Source: Rotaria macrura (lineage: Eukaryota > Rotifera > Eurotatoria > Philodinida > Philodinidae). From it: 64,000 nt of DNA. The stretch lies in assembly GCA_900239685.1 (NCBI GenBank), contig OENT01000405.1:57774-121773 (forward strand), written 5' to 3'. Below the pieces are notes generated by a model. It was not told the origin of the DNA. It ran no database searches and saw only the letters and a program-made list of their open reading frames with translations. A program made the position numbers and the translations under genes. This document shows positions 11,001-22,400 of the stretch, piece after piece (the stretch's first letter is position 1; every line of letters starts with the position of its first letter).

Positions 11001-12667
11001 AATCTCAGTTTCGTAATGGACTATGGAAAATATCTGTTGTTATGTCATGTATTTACTTGACTCGATAAGAAAACTATTTCATTTGAGGAAAATTCAAATC
11101 TTATAAACGTACCGCATTCACATAACAAGAATTACTTCGATTTATCAATCCACGAGGTTTAATAGCCATGGCCGATGGACGTATTTCACATTTGGAAAAA
11201 TAATCTATGAAACGAAAATCATGAGTCTTGTGAAGAAGAAAAAATTAACAATTACCTTCTAATGATCGTGATTCTTCTCCATTGCTATTATAAACATGAT
11301 AGTTTGTTTTCGGATAAAAATTATTCGTTGTACTAGATCTTCCATTTTGTTGTACTGATGTTGGTTGAGTTTTTTGTGTTGGCATAGATTGTTGTTGTTG
11401 TTGAGCATTTGCTATCGTTGTCGTGGGTATGGGTGTGGTGCTAGCAGTGTTAGGAGGTGTGGGAGTGACGGCGGCGACTGTTGTTGATGTTAGATTACTA
11501 CGAAATAAATCGGCCCATGACGATGGTTTCGATTTTGTTGATGATGATAGACTATCTGATGATGGTTTTATCGTTTCAATTGAAGCTCCACTTGCAACTG
11601 ATGTTGAATAAATCGATAAATCATTATTGTTTAATAATGTTTTATTGATCGAGATCTGTCGAGGATGATCAATATCATTATCTGTATCGGTTGTTGTTTC
11701 ATGACCTGAGAGAAAAATCGAAAGAAATTTTCATTGTAGAAATTCAATGAATATTCTATTTACTATCTGATCCTGTTTCATCTTCATCATTTGTTGATTG
11801 TTTATCATCATGTTGATGTATGATTGTTGAGTCAACCCATTGATCACATGATATATATCGTGGATCGATGGTTGTTTGTTCGACTTGTACTGTCTGTTCG
11901 TTGATTTCATTTTGATTCTGATGTTGAAGTGTTGATGGTTCAAGCATTTGTTGATATTCTTGTTTATAATAATTTGGTGGACGTTTTTTCTTCAGTTTTC
12001 TATCACTATGATGACGACTATGAGACGATGATGATTGTTTATTGATTTTAACATTTTCAATCGATGAACTTTTCGATGAATATGGAGGTGATGTTAGTGC
12101 TGAATTAGTTGATTCTTGATGAGATAAACTACCATTACATGAATAGGTAACACCACCGCCATCCGCTGGAGATATTACGGTTGGAACATCGAAACCAAAT
12201 TCAATGGCAGTATTAACACAATCATCTGTACCCCATGGGAACTAAAAAGAAATGCAAATTCATAATTGAGATACGATTTATTATTCATGGACTTTGGCAG
12301 AGATATTTCACGATAGAGAGTCATTTTAGTTTATATTCATTTCTACACAAATGCGCTAATCACTGATTCGTCTGAAAATATTAAATGACAAGTTAAATCT
12401 TTTGGTATGTATTGAAAGATTCTTGAGAATAGATTTTCAATATACTATATCCCGAGACAAAGAATAGTACTGTTGAAAGAACTATGCGAAAAATTGAATC
12501 ATGAGTGACAGATGAGTTCTTTTTCTCTCGTTTACTTTGACTCCTTGTTTATCATGGCCAAACAAGTTTTCTGCTTCTTGTTCAGAAAAATCACCAAAGA
12601 CAAAATCCTTGAATAAACAATAAGTAATGAATGTTGTTTTTTCTTAAAATTAAAAACTTACAGCCAT
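8046..12667 (-). CDS. USP10: Ubiquitin carboxyl-terminal hydrolase 10 (USP10)
   Basis: Cysteine protease that removes ubiquitin from substrates; in animals it also binds G3BP. Twelve exons (minus): 12667-12662, 12607-12536, 12241-11764, 11705-11256, 11204-11113, 10771-10668, 10613-10366, 10306-10185, 10126-10001, 8632-8540, 8484-8340, 8284-8046. They join in frame to 724 residues (human about 798). The N-terminus carries [10 protein letters not shown], which contains the FGDF motif used by USP10 to bind the G3BP NTF2-like domain. A long Ser/Thr/Gln-rich linker follows, then the USP fold. The Cys box is [19 protein letters not shown] with the catalytic Cys, [10 protein letters not shown] follows, then the [12 protein letters not shown] block typical of USP10, and the His box GHYITDVF with [10 protein letters not shown]. 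The protein ends in PYLLFYRRD. Exon 1 codes only Met-Ala. Intron 9 holds a transposon. Confidence 0.95.
8983..9836. mobile_element. TTAA-flanked non-autonomous DNA element in USP10 intron 9
   Basis: The element is bounded by TTAA at 8979-8982 and 9837-9840. Its left end reads GGCCCCCCCCCC and its right end is the inverted form GGGGGGGGGGCC. TTAA duplication is the signature of piggyBac-type transposition, and no transposase frame is present. Inside, 9358-9455 and 9568-9665 form a subterminal inverted repeat (CCCAAATTTC..GTCCAG and AAAGAGCATGT are shared). The left half has imperfect repeats around TCGCTCTTTCAGAATT. It sits in the intron between exons 9 and 10 of USP10, clear of the splice sites. 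The left end matches 62328 onward. Confidence 0.82.
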
Positions 12668-13255
12668 TGTTGATTACAAAAAAAAAAAGGAAAGAAAAAG
12701 TTTTCTAATCGATCGAATTGATGATCATAAGTAAAGCATATACATATATCAATGATTTTCGTTATTCCTAAGAATGATCATCTAAAATATACAAGAATGA
12801 AAATATTGCACAAGTTAAAAGATATTTGTAAAATATATTAAGTAAAGTGTGATTTCATAAGAGTTTGATTCGTTTTTCAAGAATAATAATAATCAGAAGA
12901 ACAAAAATCGTCATAGTACAAAAGTACGTTTTTGTCTTTCTTGTTTATTTATTTGTTTCTTTATTCTATTCTCGAATCCATTTGTTCGATGAATTAACTT
13001 TGCTATTTTCTATTAGCCAATGATAAATTGTTATGAAGAAAATTTTTTTCCTCTTTAAATTACAGAAAATAAAAATCGACGAATATGATGAAAACGATTT
13101 GTTTTCACAATAAATTAAATTTCAAAAGCATTTTTATATGAATATATTATCATTGTCATGAAAAATACTTATTATATATTGAAACGAGGACATCTATAAT
13201 TCATAGATGTCAACAATATATGTATTGAATTATCTCGATTGAAACTTTTATTATA

Positions 13256-13816
13256 CAGTAAAACCTCCCTTAAGTGGACACTTTCATTTCAGTCCCTTTC
13301 ATACCAAATACCTCTCTATAGTGGACATTGATTCCTGTATTCCAACATTTAATGAATGGGACAATTATGAACATCTTAAAACTTATATACAAGTTACTCA
13401 AGATGATAACGAAGAACAAGAAGAAGCTTTAGTAGAACAACCACCAAATTTATCTGAAGCACTCGAAATGATGTAAAAACTTCATCTTTTTGCTTCTATC
13501 GAACAACCTCAATTACACAATCTTATATCTGATCTAGAATCGCAATTAACTAACATTTATCTTGATTCAAAAGCGGTTCAACAAAGTTCTATTACAGACT
13601 ATTTTTCTCATTGCTGATTTTTTCTGTTTTTGTTTGTGAAAATAAAATCATGAACGAACGATCGATAAAAGTGTAGTAAATTTGATTATCTTACTCATAG
13701 TCCCGCACACATTCAGAAGTCTGTGTTTCATCGCAATATTTAAAAAAGACTTAAACTCTCTAAAGTGGACAATTTTGGAAAGTCCGAAAGGTGTCCACTA
13801 TAGAGAGGTTTCACTG
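13256..13816 (+). mobile_element. Internally deleted Tigger/pogo (Tc1/mariner) transposon
   Basis: The ends are inverted: CAGTAAAACCTCC..AAGTGGACAC on the left and GTGTCCACTATAGAGAGGTTTCACTG on the right, each flanked by TA (13254-13255 and 13817-13818). This is the classic pogo/Tigger end and TA target. At 13345-13617 the plus strand encodes a decayed transposase C-terminus (TFNEWDNYEHLKTYIQ .. NLSEALEMM, stop at 13474-13476, then KLHLFASIEQPQLHNL .. SITDYFSHC). The Gln/Ser-Ile-Thr-Asp-Tyr-Phe tail resembles the end of Tigger transposases. The DDE core is absent, so the copy is not autonomous. Confidence 0.88.
13345..13617 (+). pseudogene. Tigger-like transposase C-terminal remnant
   Basis: About 90 codons in one frame with a single in-frame TAA at 13474-13476. 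The piece is acidic then Leu-rich and ends in an ITDYF motif before its TGA. It lacks the N-terminal helix-turn-helix and the catalytic triad, so it cannot encode active transposase. It lies wholly inside the transposon whose ends are at 13256 and 13816. Confidence 0.75.
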
Positions 13817-16507
13817 TATAATGTAAAAAGAATCTACAGACTTCGAGCGATTAAGTTTGATATAGATTCCCATCGATTGAATGAATGCTTCATGTTAGTT
13901 CAGTTGACGCATAATTAATTTTTCTACTTATATAAATCATAGATGTTGCCTACGAACAAAATATTCGGTATTGTTCGAGTAGAGACGAGTTGTTTCTCAT
14001 CTGTATCCATGTAAGATCACTGGTTCAAATCATTGACTATCAAACTAAATGTCTCTTTAGAAATAAAATTTCCATTAGTTTTCGTATGATAGAAACTTTG
14101 ATTATGAACGTTTTTCAATAGAATATTTCCACTCATTGAAACAATAATCAGTCTATGATTTGTGAGAATTCAAGTATTGTTCACATTCGAATATATCCTA
14201 AGATCTTGTGTGATTCTATAAGAAAATTTTGCTCGTACTTTTTCAAAATTGAAATTTTCGCTACACATGCGTTATACTCCGATTCTATTGTTTAAAACTG
14301 AATGATATCATATTGAAAACAGTCTTTTCACGAATGACTGAACTCGTTTTACAAAATAGAACCAAAAGAATCACTTTCGACATAATCATAAATTTGCACA
14401 GAAAAATAATCTTCTGCTGTATATACTAATCTAAAGAGATATGTTAACTTTTTTTTGATGCGCTACTATATCATATGACTTTCTGAAGTTTATTCACAAT
14501 AATTGAGTGTAACCCTGAAAAGAAAAAGGCGACTCACAACTTCTACGAAGAGAATACATGTAAGAAAACTTTGTACTCGTTTTTATTTTAAAGAACGCAA
14601 AATCACAGATTTTAACTTAATGTATTCATATTTCTGCAGGCTTCTTAAAAGGCTAAATAACGTGAACAAACATTTCGTTGAATTGCTTTTTAATCAACCA
14701 TTATAAACATTTTTTCTTTTATTCCTTGTGTCTACTCAGGAAACATGAAAACAATACATCTGCAGGGAAGGGCGATCATTGTTTTGCCATTACGTCGCCC
14801 TTTCTTAAATATATGACAACTTGTATAAATGGTGTCACGTGGATGAATGTAAGTGTCTTTCGTTTTTCAACAACATACAAATGTAAACGATACTGTATCT
14901 AATTTCTAGATTAGTTGAAAGAACAAAACATTTCAAATATTATTTTGATTTTATGATACATGCAAAGAAATTCCATTTGAAAAGTTAACACATACAAAAA
15001 TAGATATTGTTTCTAACTTCTCTCATGATTTGCTTAACTTAAAACAAAAGAACATAATGAATAATGTGTGACAAGAATGTGAAATTTCTCAAAGTAAAAT
15101 TGTCATGTTTCTATTAGATAGATGTAAAAATGAAAGTCACGTCATGCTAAACATACACTTGAGTAAAAACGAGATAATCACGCACGGTAACTACTTAATA
15201 TAATATATCGTTTTTCTTTTTGTATAGTTAAAAAGAGCAAAGATCGCATTGACACTTAAACCTTATTTCTAGGTCAATTTTTTCTTTATTCAATAGAATG
15301 AAGATGTCAACGTATACTTTTTTTTAGTATGTTAATCATTAGTAAAGAATTCAATCACATGAACAAATTACGTAAGTAACATTCTTACTGCTATATTCCT
15401 AATTCGGTAGAATAGGATTTTCCATATAAACAATTATAGAATTCGACAAGGAAAGTTTAGATTCTTTCATCAATATAACACATCGTTAAAGACAATGGTT
15501 TCTTTTTAAAAATATTCTGTGACTTACCCTCGTCTGATGTTCATAAAAAATAGAAATCTATTTTTGTACACTGGTTCATTATTGTATAGTTGTATTTAAA
15601 AGTAAGATAAATTATAAATACATGTCAAGTACAATTCAATTGCCTAGATAATAATGTTGTTACCAGAATTAAAATTCCTTTCGTAATGTTGACGTTAATA
15701 ATGTCAAAACAGGAAAGAAAAAAGAATAGATGTATAGATCAAATTTCAGAGAATTGAATTCGATGTAGATATTCGTTTTTGAATAAGTCGAGTCAGTAAA
15801 ATACAAATCATGACATGAGTTTTAACTACACTTCAAATAAATTTATTGTAATGAAACGAAAAAAAAAAAAGAATCTCATTCAAATTTTCCTATCGAATAT
15901 CTCGTACACATATGCAGTGACATACATACACTCAACAATCGTTGTAGTGTATCGATGTCAGAATACATTGTTATATTATCTCTTTGAGATCTATCAAAAG
16001 TGGATACTATAGAGATTGATTATTAGGTGATGATACAATGAACATCGGCTATTCATCTATCAACGAATCTTAGTGTTATCAATGTGTGTTGACTGATTGC
16101 ATATACAATACGTATGATTTCAACTGTCAGATGACACAATTACAAACGGACATTGGCCTATTGATGAACTGTTATCTTTTCTATGTACAATAGACAACAT
16201 TTGTTCTTGTCAAATAATTACGACACTATTTGTACGTGTCGACTATATACATCAATAATACTGAACACATAAAAGAGAACTACAATATTTGTTTCATCGT
16301 TATTCAAGACACAATCGATGAATGGAACAAACAAAAAGGACTTCAATTGCATATATGTTAAGTAATAAATAGAGTAAACAAAATTTTACACATGTTTTAG
16401 AAACATGCACAATCATTTATTCAACAATACTATGAAAAGAAAGTACAACAGTAAACTGAATGTTCTATGTTGAGAAGAAAAAAAAAACAAACATCCGTAT
16501 TACTTAC

Positions 16508-16593
16508 TCTTGCATGATATTTGAGATTGAAAAATCGATCTGTCAATCTTTGTTGAAGCCAATAGAGAAAATATAAATGTTTATGACATTCTA
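16508..16593 (-). CDS. Orphan exon-like segment (unassigned)
   Basis: An 86-nt stretch flanked on the minus strand by an acceptor-like TTTAAAG and a strong donor AGA|GTAAGTA. It encodes 28 codons that look protein-like: ECHKHLYFLYW then LQQRLTDRFFNLKYHAR, rich in aromatic and charged residues and without low complexity. The start phase (two bases completing a codon) would fit the splice donor at the end of FOXO exon 2 (18911-18910), but no FOXO family shows such a tail that I know of. It may belong to an unrecognised gene or be chance. Confidence 0.3.
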
Positions 16594-18837
16594 CTTTAAA
16601 TATTTAATACATCATAGAGATTGTATTTTATCAATATATCATTCATTTTCATATTCGTACATGTAGATTCGTCGATTTGTCGCTAATCTACTTACTATTG
16701 TAAGTCATTTAGAGAATGAAAAGAATTTCTATAAAGTCCTATGACATTCTTTAGTTTTACTCATCAACCTTGAAGATAAATTACGATTTTCTTTTGTCAT
16801 TTATTTTATTGTATAATTACGTTTAACAATCATATTCTACTTAGATCTGTGCATTTATGATAATCATCAGTAGTTTTATTCTGTTGTTCGATTTCAATAT
16901 TATATGATGTTGACTCGTCGTACGAGTATTTTGTTTATCTTAATCTTTATTCTACTATCTCCATTTGTACAAACATCTGTTTGTCAATACAGAAGAATCA
17001 TTTACTGCATTTTTCTTTATTTCGTCTCCATAAAAACAGTAAATATTCAATAATTATCTTATTGTCAAGATCTCACAGTAGATGTTTCCCGAAAATACTT
17101 TCATGATATTATTAATTCGAATTGACTTGTATTTATTATGGGTCAAGCTTTCTCAATAATATCTTTGTCAATGCACGAGAAAAAATAACTTTTTTCATAT
17201 CAAACATCGAAACTCGATTCTTTCATTAGAACTATTGTAGAATGTTTCTTAAGAATCTGTACATATGTTAGAACATGAAATAAATCGATCAATTCAAATA
17301 TCATTCAATAGGTACGATGTTGAATCAAGTGAAATATTTGATGAAACATCCTTTCACAACAATCTATCATGTTCAATACTATTGAGATGTCATTTATGAA
17401 CAATAAAATTCTGTAAAATAAAACAATCGTTTCATTAACTACAATCGATTGGATGAGTTTAATTCTACAGTAAAAGATTATCTAATAGAAAGCATTCGTC
17501 ACATTTCTAAGTAAAACAAAAAAAGAAAAGTTTCGAAGACGTAGGCTTTTCTTTTTGTTCATAGTCTTTCAATCGTTACGAGTTACAAACAAAAATAAAA
17601 CCGATCGGTTAATATTGCCAAAGGTTCTATGTCGACTATTATATGTTTCTTGTATCTAAGAATAATAAAATCTAAAATTTTTCTCAATAACACTGCTAAA
17701 AATAAATCAATATCAAATAGGAAAAAAAAAGGCGTTCGTCTTCGAGAAACAATTTTAATGCATTCCAGAACTTTTCTCTCCAAATATATATATATAGATG
17801 AGAACATTTGATCTTCATGCATACATAATGTAAACATTTGCATACGATTGAATGAAATGTATGATACTTAATTATGAATATATTCCGAAAAAGAAAACCA
17901 AAGATGCGGACCCTGTAAATTAAACATCAAAATAGGAATTCAGAAAAAAAGAAAATTTATCATTTATAAACGAAGAAATTGATTAGATAGATTTGATATT
18001 ATGAATTTCATAGAAATTGTCGATAACCCATATTCTTCATATAGTTTTATTTGATGTGTGAGTAAAATTTGTCTATGATGATAAGATTAAAATTTAAAAG
18101 AAACAATCTGTCTTTGTTTTTTAAATTTTCTCATACTCTACTGCACTAATGAAGTAATTCGAAATTTAAAAGTAAAATCCAATCATACACATATTGTTGA
18201 ATCATAGATTGTGAAAAAAAAACCTCATTCTGTTATCAAAACATTGTTTATATAACATTCAAAATCAAAATTTAATATAAAAATTAAATTGATTTTGATT
18301 TTCTTTTGTTTCTATATGTTTCACTCTCGTTATTATACACATCGAGCTTTACAAAAACAAACGAAACAACTCATGTGCGCATGTGAAAACTAGGAAAAAT
18401 ATGACAGACATACAAACACACAAAACAAATATAAAAAAAAACAAGAGACCAGTATTATTATTATTATTAGTGTGTGTATTTCAATGGAAGAGAGAAGGTC
18501 TTTTCTCACTGTTAATATATATAGATATATTTATATATATATCTTCTAGTCATCATCATACACCTTATTTGTTCTTTGCTTGACATTAGATTGATTTCAC
18601 CGGTTTCGATTTTGGTTGAAAGAAGGATGAAGCGCATGATAAGTAGACAAACAGAACAAAAAGAAAAACGAAAAAAAGAAGAAAAAAAGAAGAAGAAAAA
18701 AAAATGTATTCTTGTGGATGTCATCGAAAATGACTCTCACATTTTTAGAATACATTGCACAATATCTACAGAAAAATGAATCGACGACGGGATTCGATAA
18801 ATTAAGGGAACATGAAAAATAAAACTAAACCGGTCAG

Positions 18838-20766
18838 TTACACTTGCTGATTGTGCATATCTAGAAGAATGAATATGTATTTGGATTCGCCAACAAAAAA
18901 AAACGTCTTACCAACAATAGGTCTTTTAAGCACCGTACGTAAAATTGATGTTGATGGTTCATTATGCGAAAATAGTTGATGATTATTAGAAGGAAGAAAA
19001 GATGATAATTGTTGTTGATCATCAATTATTCCATGATGATGATGTACTAGAGTCGAAATATCATCGTCATCATCGTTTTCTTCATCGATACCATTCAATT
19101 GAAGTAATGAATCAATATCTGAATGATGTTGATGATGATGACTATAAAGTGTCAATGTTCCATTCGAATTCGGATGAAGATAACCATTCGAAGATGATGT
19201 CGAATTCTTATGTTGTGGATATGAGTAACTTGACGATGATGATGCCGATGATGATGATGACGCTAAATTATTGTTCGTCGTTCGTATTGGTGGTGAAATT
19301 GATGATGACGATGAATGTGACGATGCTGAATGAGCACGTATGTATATATTATGATCATCGTTGGGATCGATTTGTTGTTGTTGCTGTTGCTGCTGCTGCT
19401 GCTGCTGCTGTAAAGGATACGCTAGTCCATTTGTTGTATGATATGTATCCATGGGAAGTAAGTGATGATCGTTAAGCACCGGTTGTTGATGATAATATCC
19501 ATTATTTGAACCGATATCATAATTCGATCCATGATGATGTTGATAAAGTGTGTGTGGCTGTTGATGATGATGAAAAAGTTGCGGTTGATGATGTTGTTGC
19601 TGTTGTTGTGGATGATGATGATGATGGTAAGAATAATCATTTGTATTAGTAGGATTTGAAGATGTATTTGATACATAATTACTTGTTATGTCGTCAAATA
19701 GGTATGTCGATTGTATTCCACCGGTAGAATTATTGTTCGTTAGAGGTGTATTAACTGATGTTGAATACGGATCTTGTTCATATAAATGATTCACTGTTGT
19801 ATCCGAATCTAATTGTGTTGTCCATGGTTGTGTATCATAAATAGGTACGGATGATATATCAGGAGTTGAATCATGTTGAGTGGTTGATTCTTGTTGTAGT
19901 TGCTGTTGTTGATGTTCAGTTGTTGTTAATATTCGAGAAGATTTCATTAGTGTACGAGGTGTACGAAGTCGTTTTGTTGCTGTTGTTGTTGTTGCGGTTG
20001 TTGTTGTTGATGATGATGATGATGATGATTTTAAATTTTGACCTAAACGACGTCGTGGTTGTTTTATTCCATTTGTTGATGATACGGAACCATTGGAAAT
20101 ATTGGATGAAGTATTTTTTTCATCGGGATTAATAATCCACCACGACGATTTACCTGTACCTTCGCTTTGTATACGTTTAAATCGATTGTGCAACGATAAA
20201 TTATGACGAATAGAATTCTTTTGAAATAAAAATAGAAAATACAAGAACGATAATTATTTCAAATAAATTACCTTCCAACCAGCACTACTAACTCTATCGA
20301 CTTTATTTCGAAAGAAAGGAACATACTTAATCATCCAATCATAAATTTCAGATAGAGTTAAACGTTGTTCAGCGCTTGTTGTTATAGCTTTACTAATCAA
20401 TTCTGCATAACTTAGATTGCCCCATGCATTTTTTCGTGTACCACTCCCATTCTTTTTAGTTAAACCTAATTCATATTCAACATGTTTAGCTAATTGTGGA
20501 TCAATATCAGTTAGGGCAGCTGTGCCTGATCCTGTGGGCAAAGCTACTGCTGCTGTTGATGTTGTTGTTGTAATAGCGACTGTTGTAGATGAAGTTTTCG
20601 GCGAAAGTGACGACGAACAGATCGATGGTGATCGTGATGAATCACTTTGTTGCTGATGTTGATGTTGATGGTAATAATGCAGGTCAGATTGATGTTTAAC
20701 CATCGGACTATCGACAAATAAATCACAGGATGACAAGACACCAGACGGGTCGTTGTGCATTATCAT
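18838..20766 (-). CDS. FOXO: FOXO-class forkhead transcription factor
   Basis: Forkhead DNA-binding transcription factor of the FOXO class, the nuclear effector of insulin/PI3K signalling. Exon 1 is 20766-20272 and exon 2 begins at 20217, with a 54-bp GT-AG intron inside the forkhead domain. The domain reads [54 protein letters not shown] (recognition helix 3) and [14 protein letters not shown], which is clearly FOXO. The rest is low complexity: poly-Gln, poly-His, poly-Ser and Asn tracts. The frame runs to a stop at 18838, giving 624 residues, but [15 protein letters not shown] at 18911 is a good donor, so the true C-terminus may lie in a further exon. The usual AKT serine after the domain is absent: [12 protein letters not shown] is found where RRRxxS is expected. 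Confidence 0.92.
19375..19412 (-). repeat. CAA/CAG trinucleotide tract coding poly-Gln in FOXO
   Basis: On the plus strand this is a run of TTG and CTG triplets, translated in FOXO as an uninterrupted glutamine stretch just after GLAYPL. Mixed CAA and CAG codons suggest a partly stabilised repeat. Nearby tracts encode His (around 19600-19630) and Ser (around 19230-19260). Such tracts are prone to length change between alleles. Confidence 0.85.
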
Positions 20767-22400
20767 TCTGTGTTAATGATTGCATCGGAAAAGAACTCGT
20801 TACAATAGAAGAAGGGCGACGACGACAACGACGACGACGACGACGAATGAAGAGGGAATCGTTTTCTAGAATATACAGCTGATGATTGACTTCGATTGAA
20901 AAGATAGACATAGAAAAGAATACAGGGGGGAAAGTTCTGTCATCATCTTCTTCATCTCCTTCTCATTCTCGGTTGTATGCGCAGCCGGAACCCACGAACG
21001 CCTACAGTGGCATCGAGAGCGCACAAGCGAGTCGTTCAAGGACGTGATTAGTGCACGCGCCTTGCCGCCGCTTCTCTTTCTCGTCTTTCTATATTCTTTT
21101 TTTCACTAGCCCGAGTTTTTTCCTTCTTTTTTTTTTCTATCGAGGAGCAAAAAAATCATTCTCCTCCTTTTCTCTCTCCATATTGGACAAACGCATATCG
21201 CATCGCATCGCGCAATTTTTTTTTGCCTTTTTTTGCTTTCTATTCTTTTTCCAGCCGCTCGAGTACCACACGACGTAACATACAACAACGAGAGACCGAC
21301 AGGGGGCAACCCGCTAAACGCATATAAAGAGAAAAGGAAAGGGATCGCACAAGCTCGTCTGCTCTTCATAATCACATATAGAATATATATATATATAAGA
21401 AAGAGTGTAGTAATATTCAAAATATTTCGTTTGGTCTTTCTTTCGTGTATCTGTTCTGTTCTGTTCTTTTTCTTCCTCTTGTATTCGACTTACATACTGG
21501 CACACATGAGGAGGCATCCTATTGCGCACAAGACAACAGTGATAGAAAAGAAAAGAGGTATTCAACGCTGCTGTAGACGCGCTCGTGTAGATTGACACGG
21601 ACGTCCGGGGCTGTGCGAACGAACCTTCGTTCTCTTTTTCTCGGTTTCCTATCTTGTCGATCATACATGGACTTTAGTTAGCGTACAGCAGCAAATCAGC
21701 AAGACAGTCGTAGTAAGAGTAGCTCTGTCGTTGATGATAGGTCGTTAATGGAATGAAACAACGACAGGAGAAATCGAGACTCTTTCATTCTCGCTCTCTG
21801 TCTCTCTCCCTCTCCTATTGTTCTTTTCTCTTTCTGGTAACAGACTACTATGTGACACCTTTCAACAAACATCAGCAGTTGTAAAGCACGCGTCAGAAAG
21901 AAATAGACGATGAAGTGGAGTATGTTGACACCCGCTTTTGTCTTCTTGGCCTTGAAACATTGAATTGACAGATCTCACTAAAAGAAACGATGATAGATTA
22001 CTTATTACGTAGAAACAAAAATAAAAAATCTCGAACTTTAAAAAGAAAAAGATTAACATCGATGTAACATAATTAGAAAGAAAAACCAACGAAGACATAT
22101 CATATCGGGTCCGTTTTTTTTCTTTTTTCCTCGCACTACTTTTTCCCCATCATACAGGTGTGCATGCTGTGGTGTGCTTTCTTTGCCTCGTATACACACA
22201 AACGAAATCAAATTACACTCTTCTTTTTTCCTGAGAGACACCGAGGGAGAGCAAAGCAGAGAGAGAGAACACAGGGACGGAGAGGGAGAGAGAGAGAGAG
22301 CAAACATGTTGATGAAGGTATGCATGAAAAAAAAAAAGAAAATGAAAGCAAAGTAAGAACGACAACGATAATCATCATCATCATCTTCATCTCTTTTATG
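20767..22400. promoter_or_regulatory. FOXO upstream region, GC-richer with strand-biased tracts
   Basis: Directly upstream of the FOXO start. It contains a (CGA)n-like microsatellite at about 20815-20847, then a GC-richer block (20975-21070, with CGCATCGCATCGCG near 21198), long pyrimidine runs (21070-21180, 21780-21840) and purine runs (22230-22310, GAGAGAGAGAGAG). Base composition differs sharply from the AT-rich surroundings, which fits a promoter and 5' UTR, but I can point to no specific core element. Open frames here on both strands are composition artefacts. Confidence 0.45.

Larger units (their letters stand above)
12668..18837. other. Gene-poor interval between USP10 and FOXO
   Basis: About 6 kb of AT-rich DNA with no complete gene that I recognise. 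It contains the USP10 upstream region, a Tigger/pogo remnant (13256-13816), one orphan exon-like segment on the minus strand (16508-16593) and, near the right end, A/G-rich tracts (18630-18705) and TA-rich microsatellite DNA (18511-18545). Other open frames are short, AT-driven and without family resemblance. If FOXO has further 3' exons they would fall here. Confidence 0.6.

Noticed and set aside
19002..20132. Long open frames on the plus strand opposite FOXO (Asp/Met/Val-rich)
   Set aside because: They are antisense shadows of the CAA/CAT/TCA triplet tracts of FOXO; composition follows directly from the repeats.
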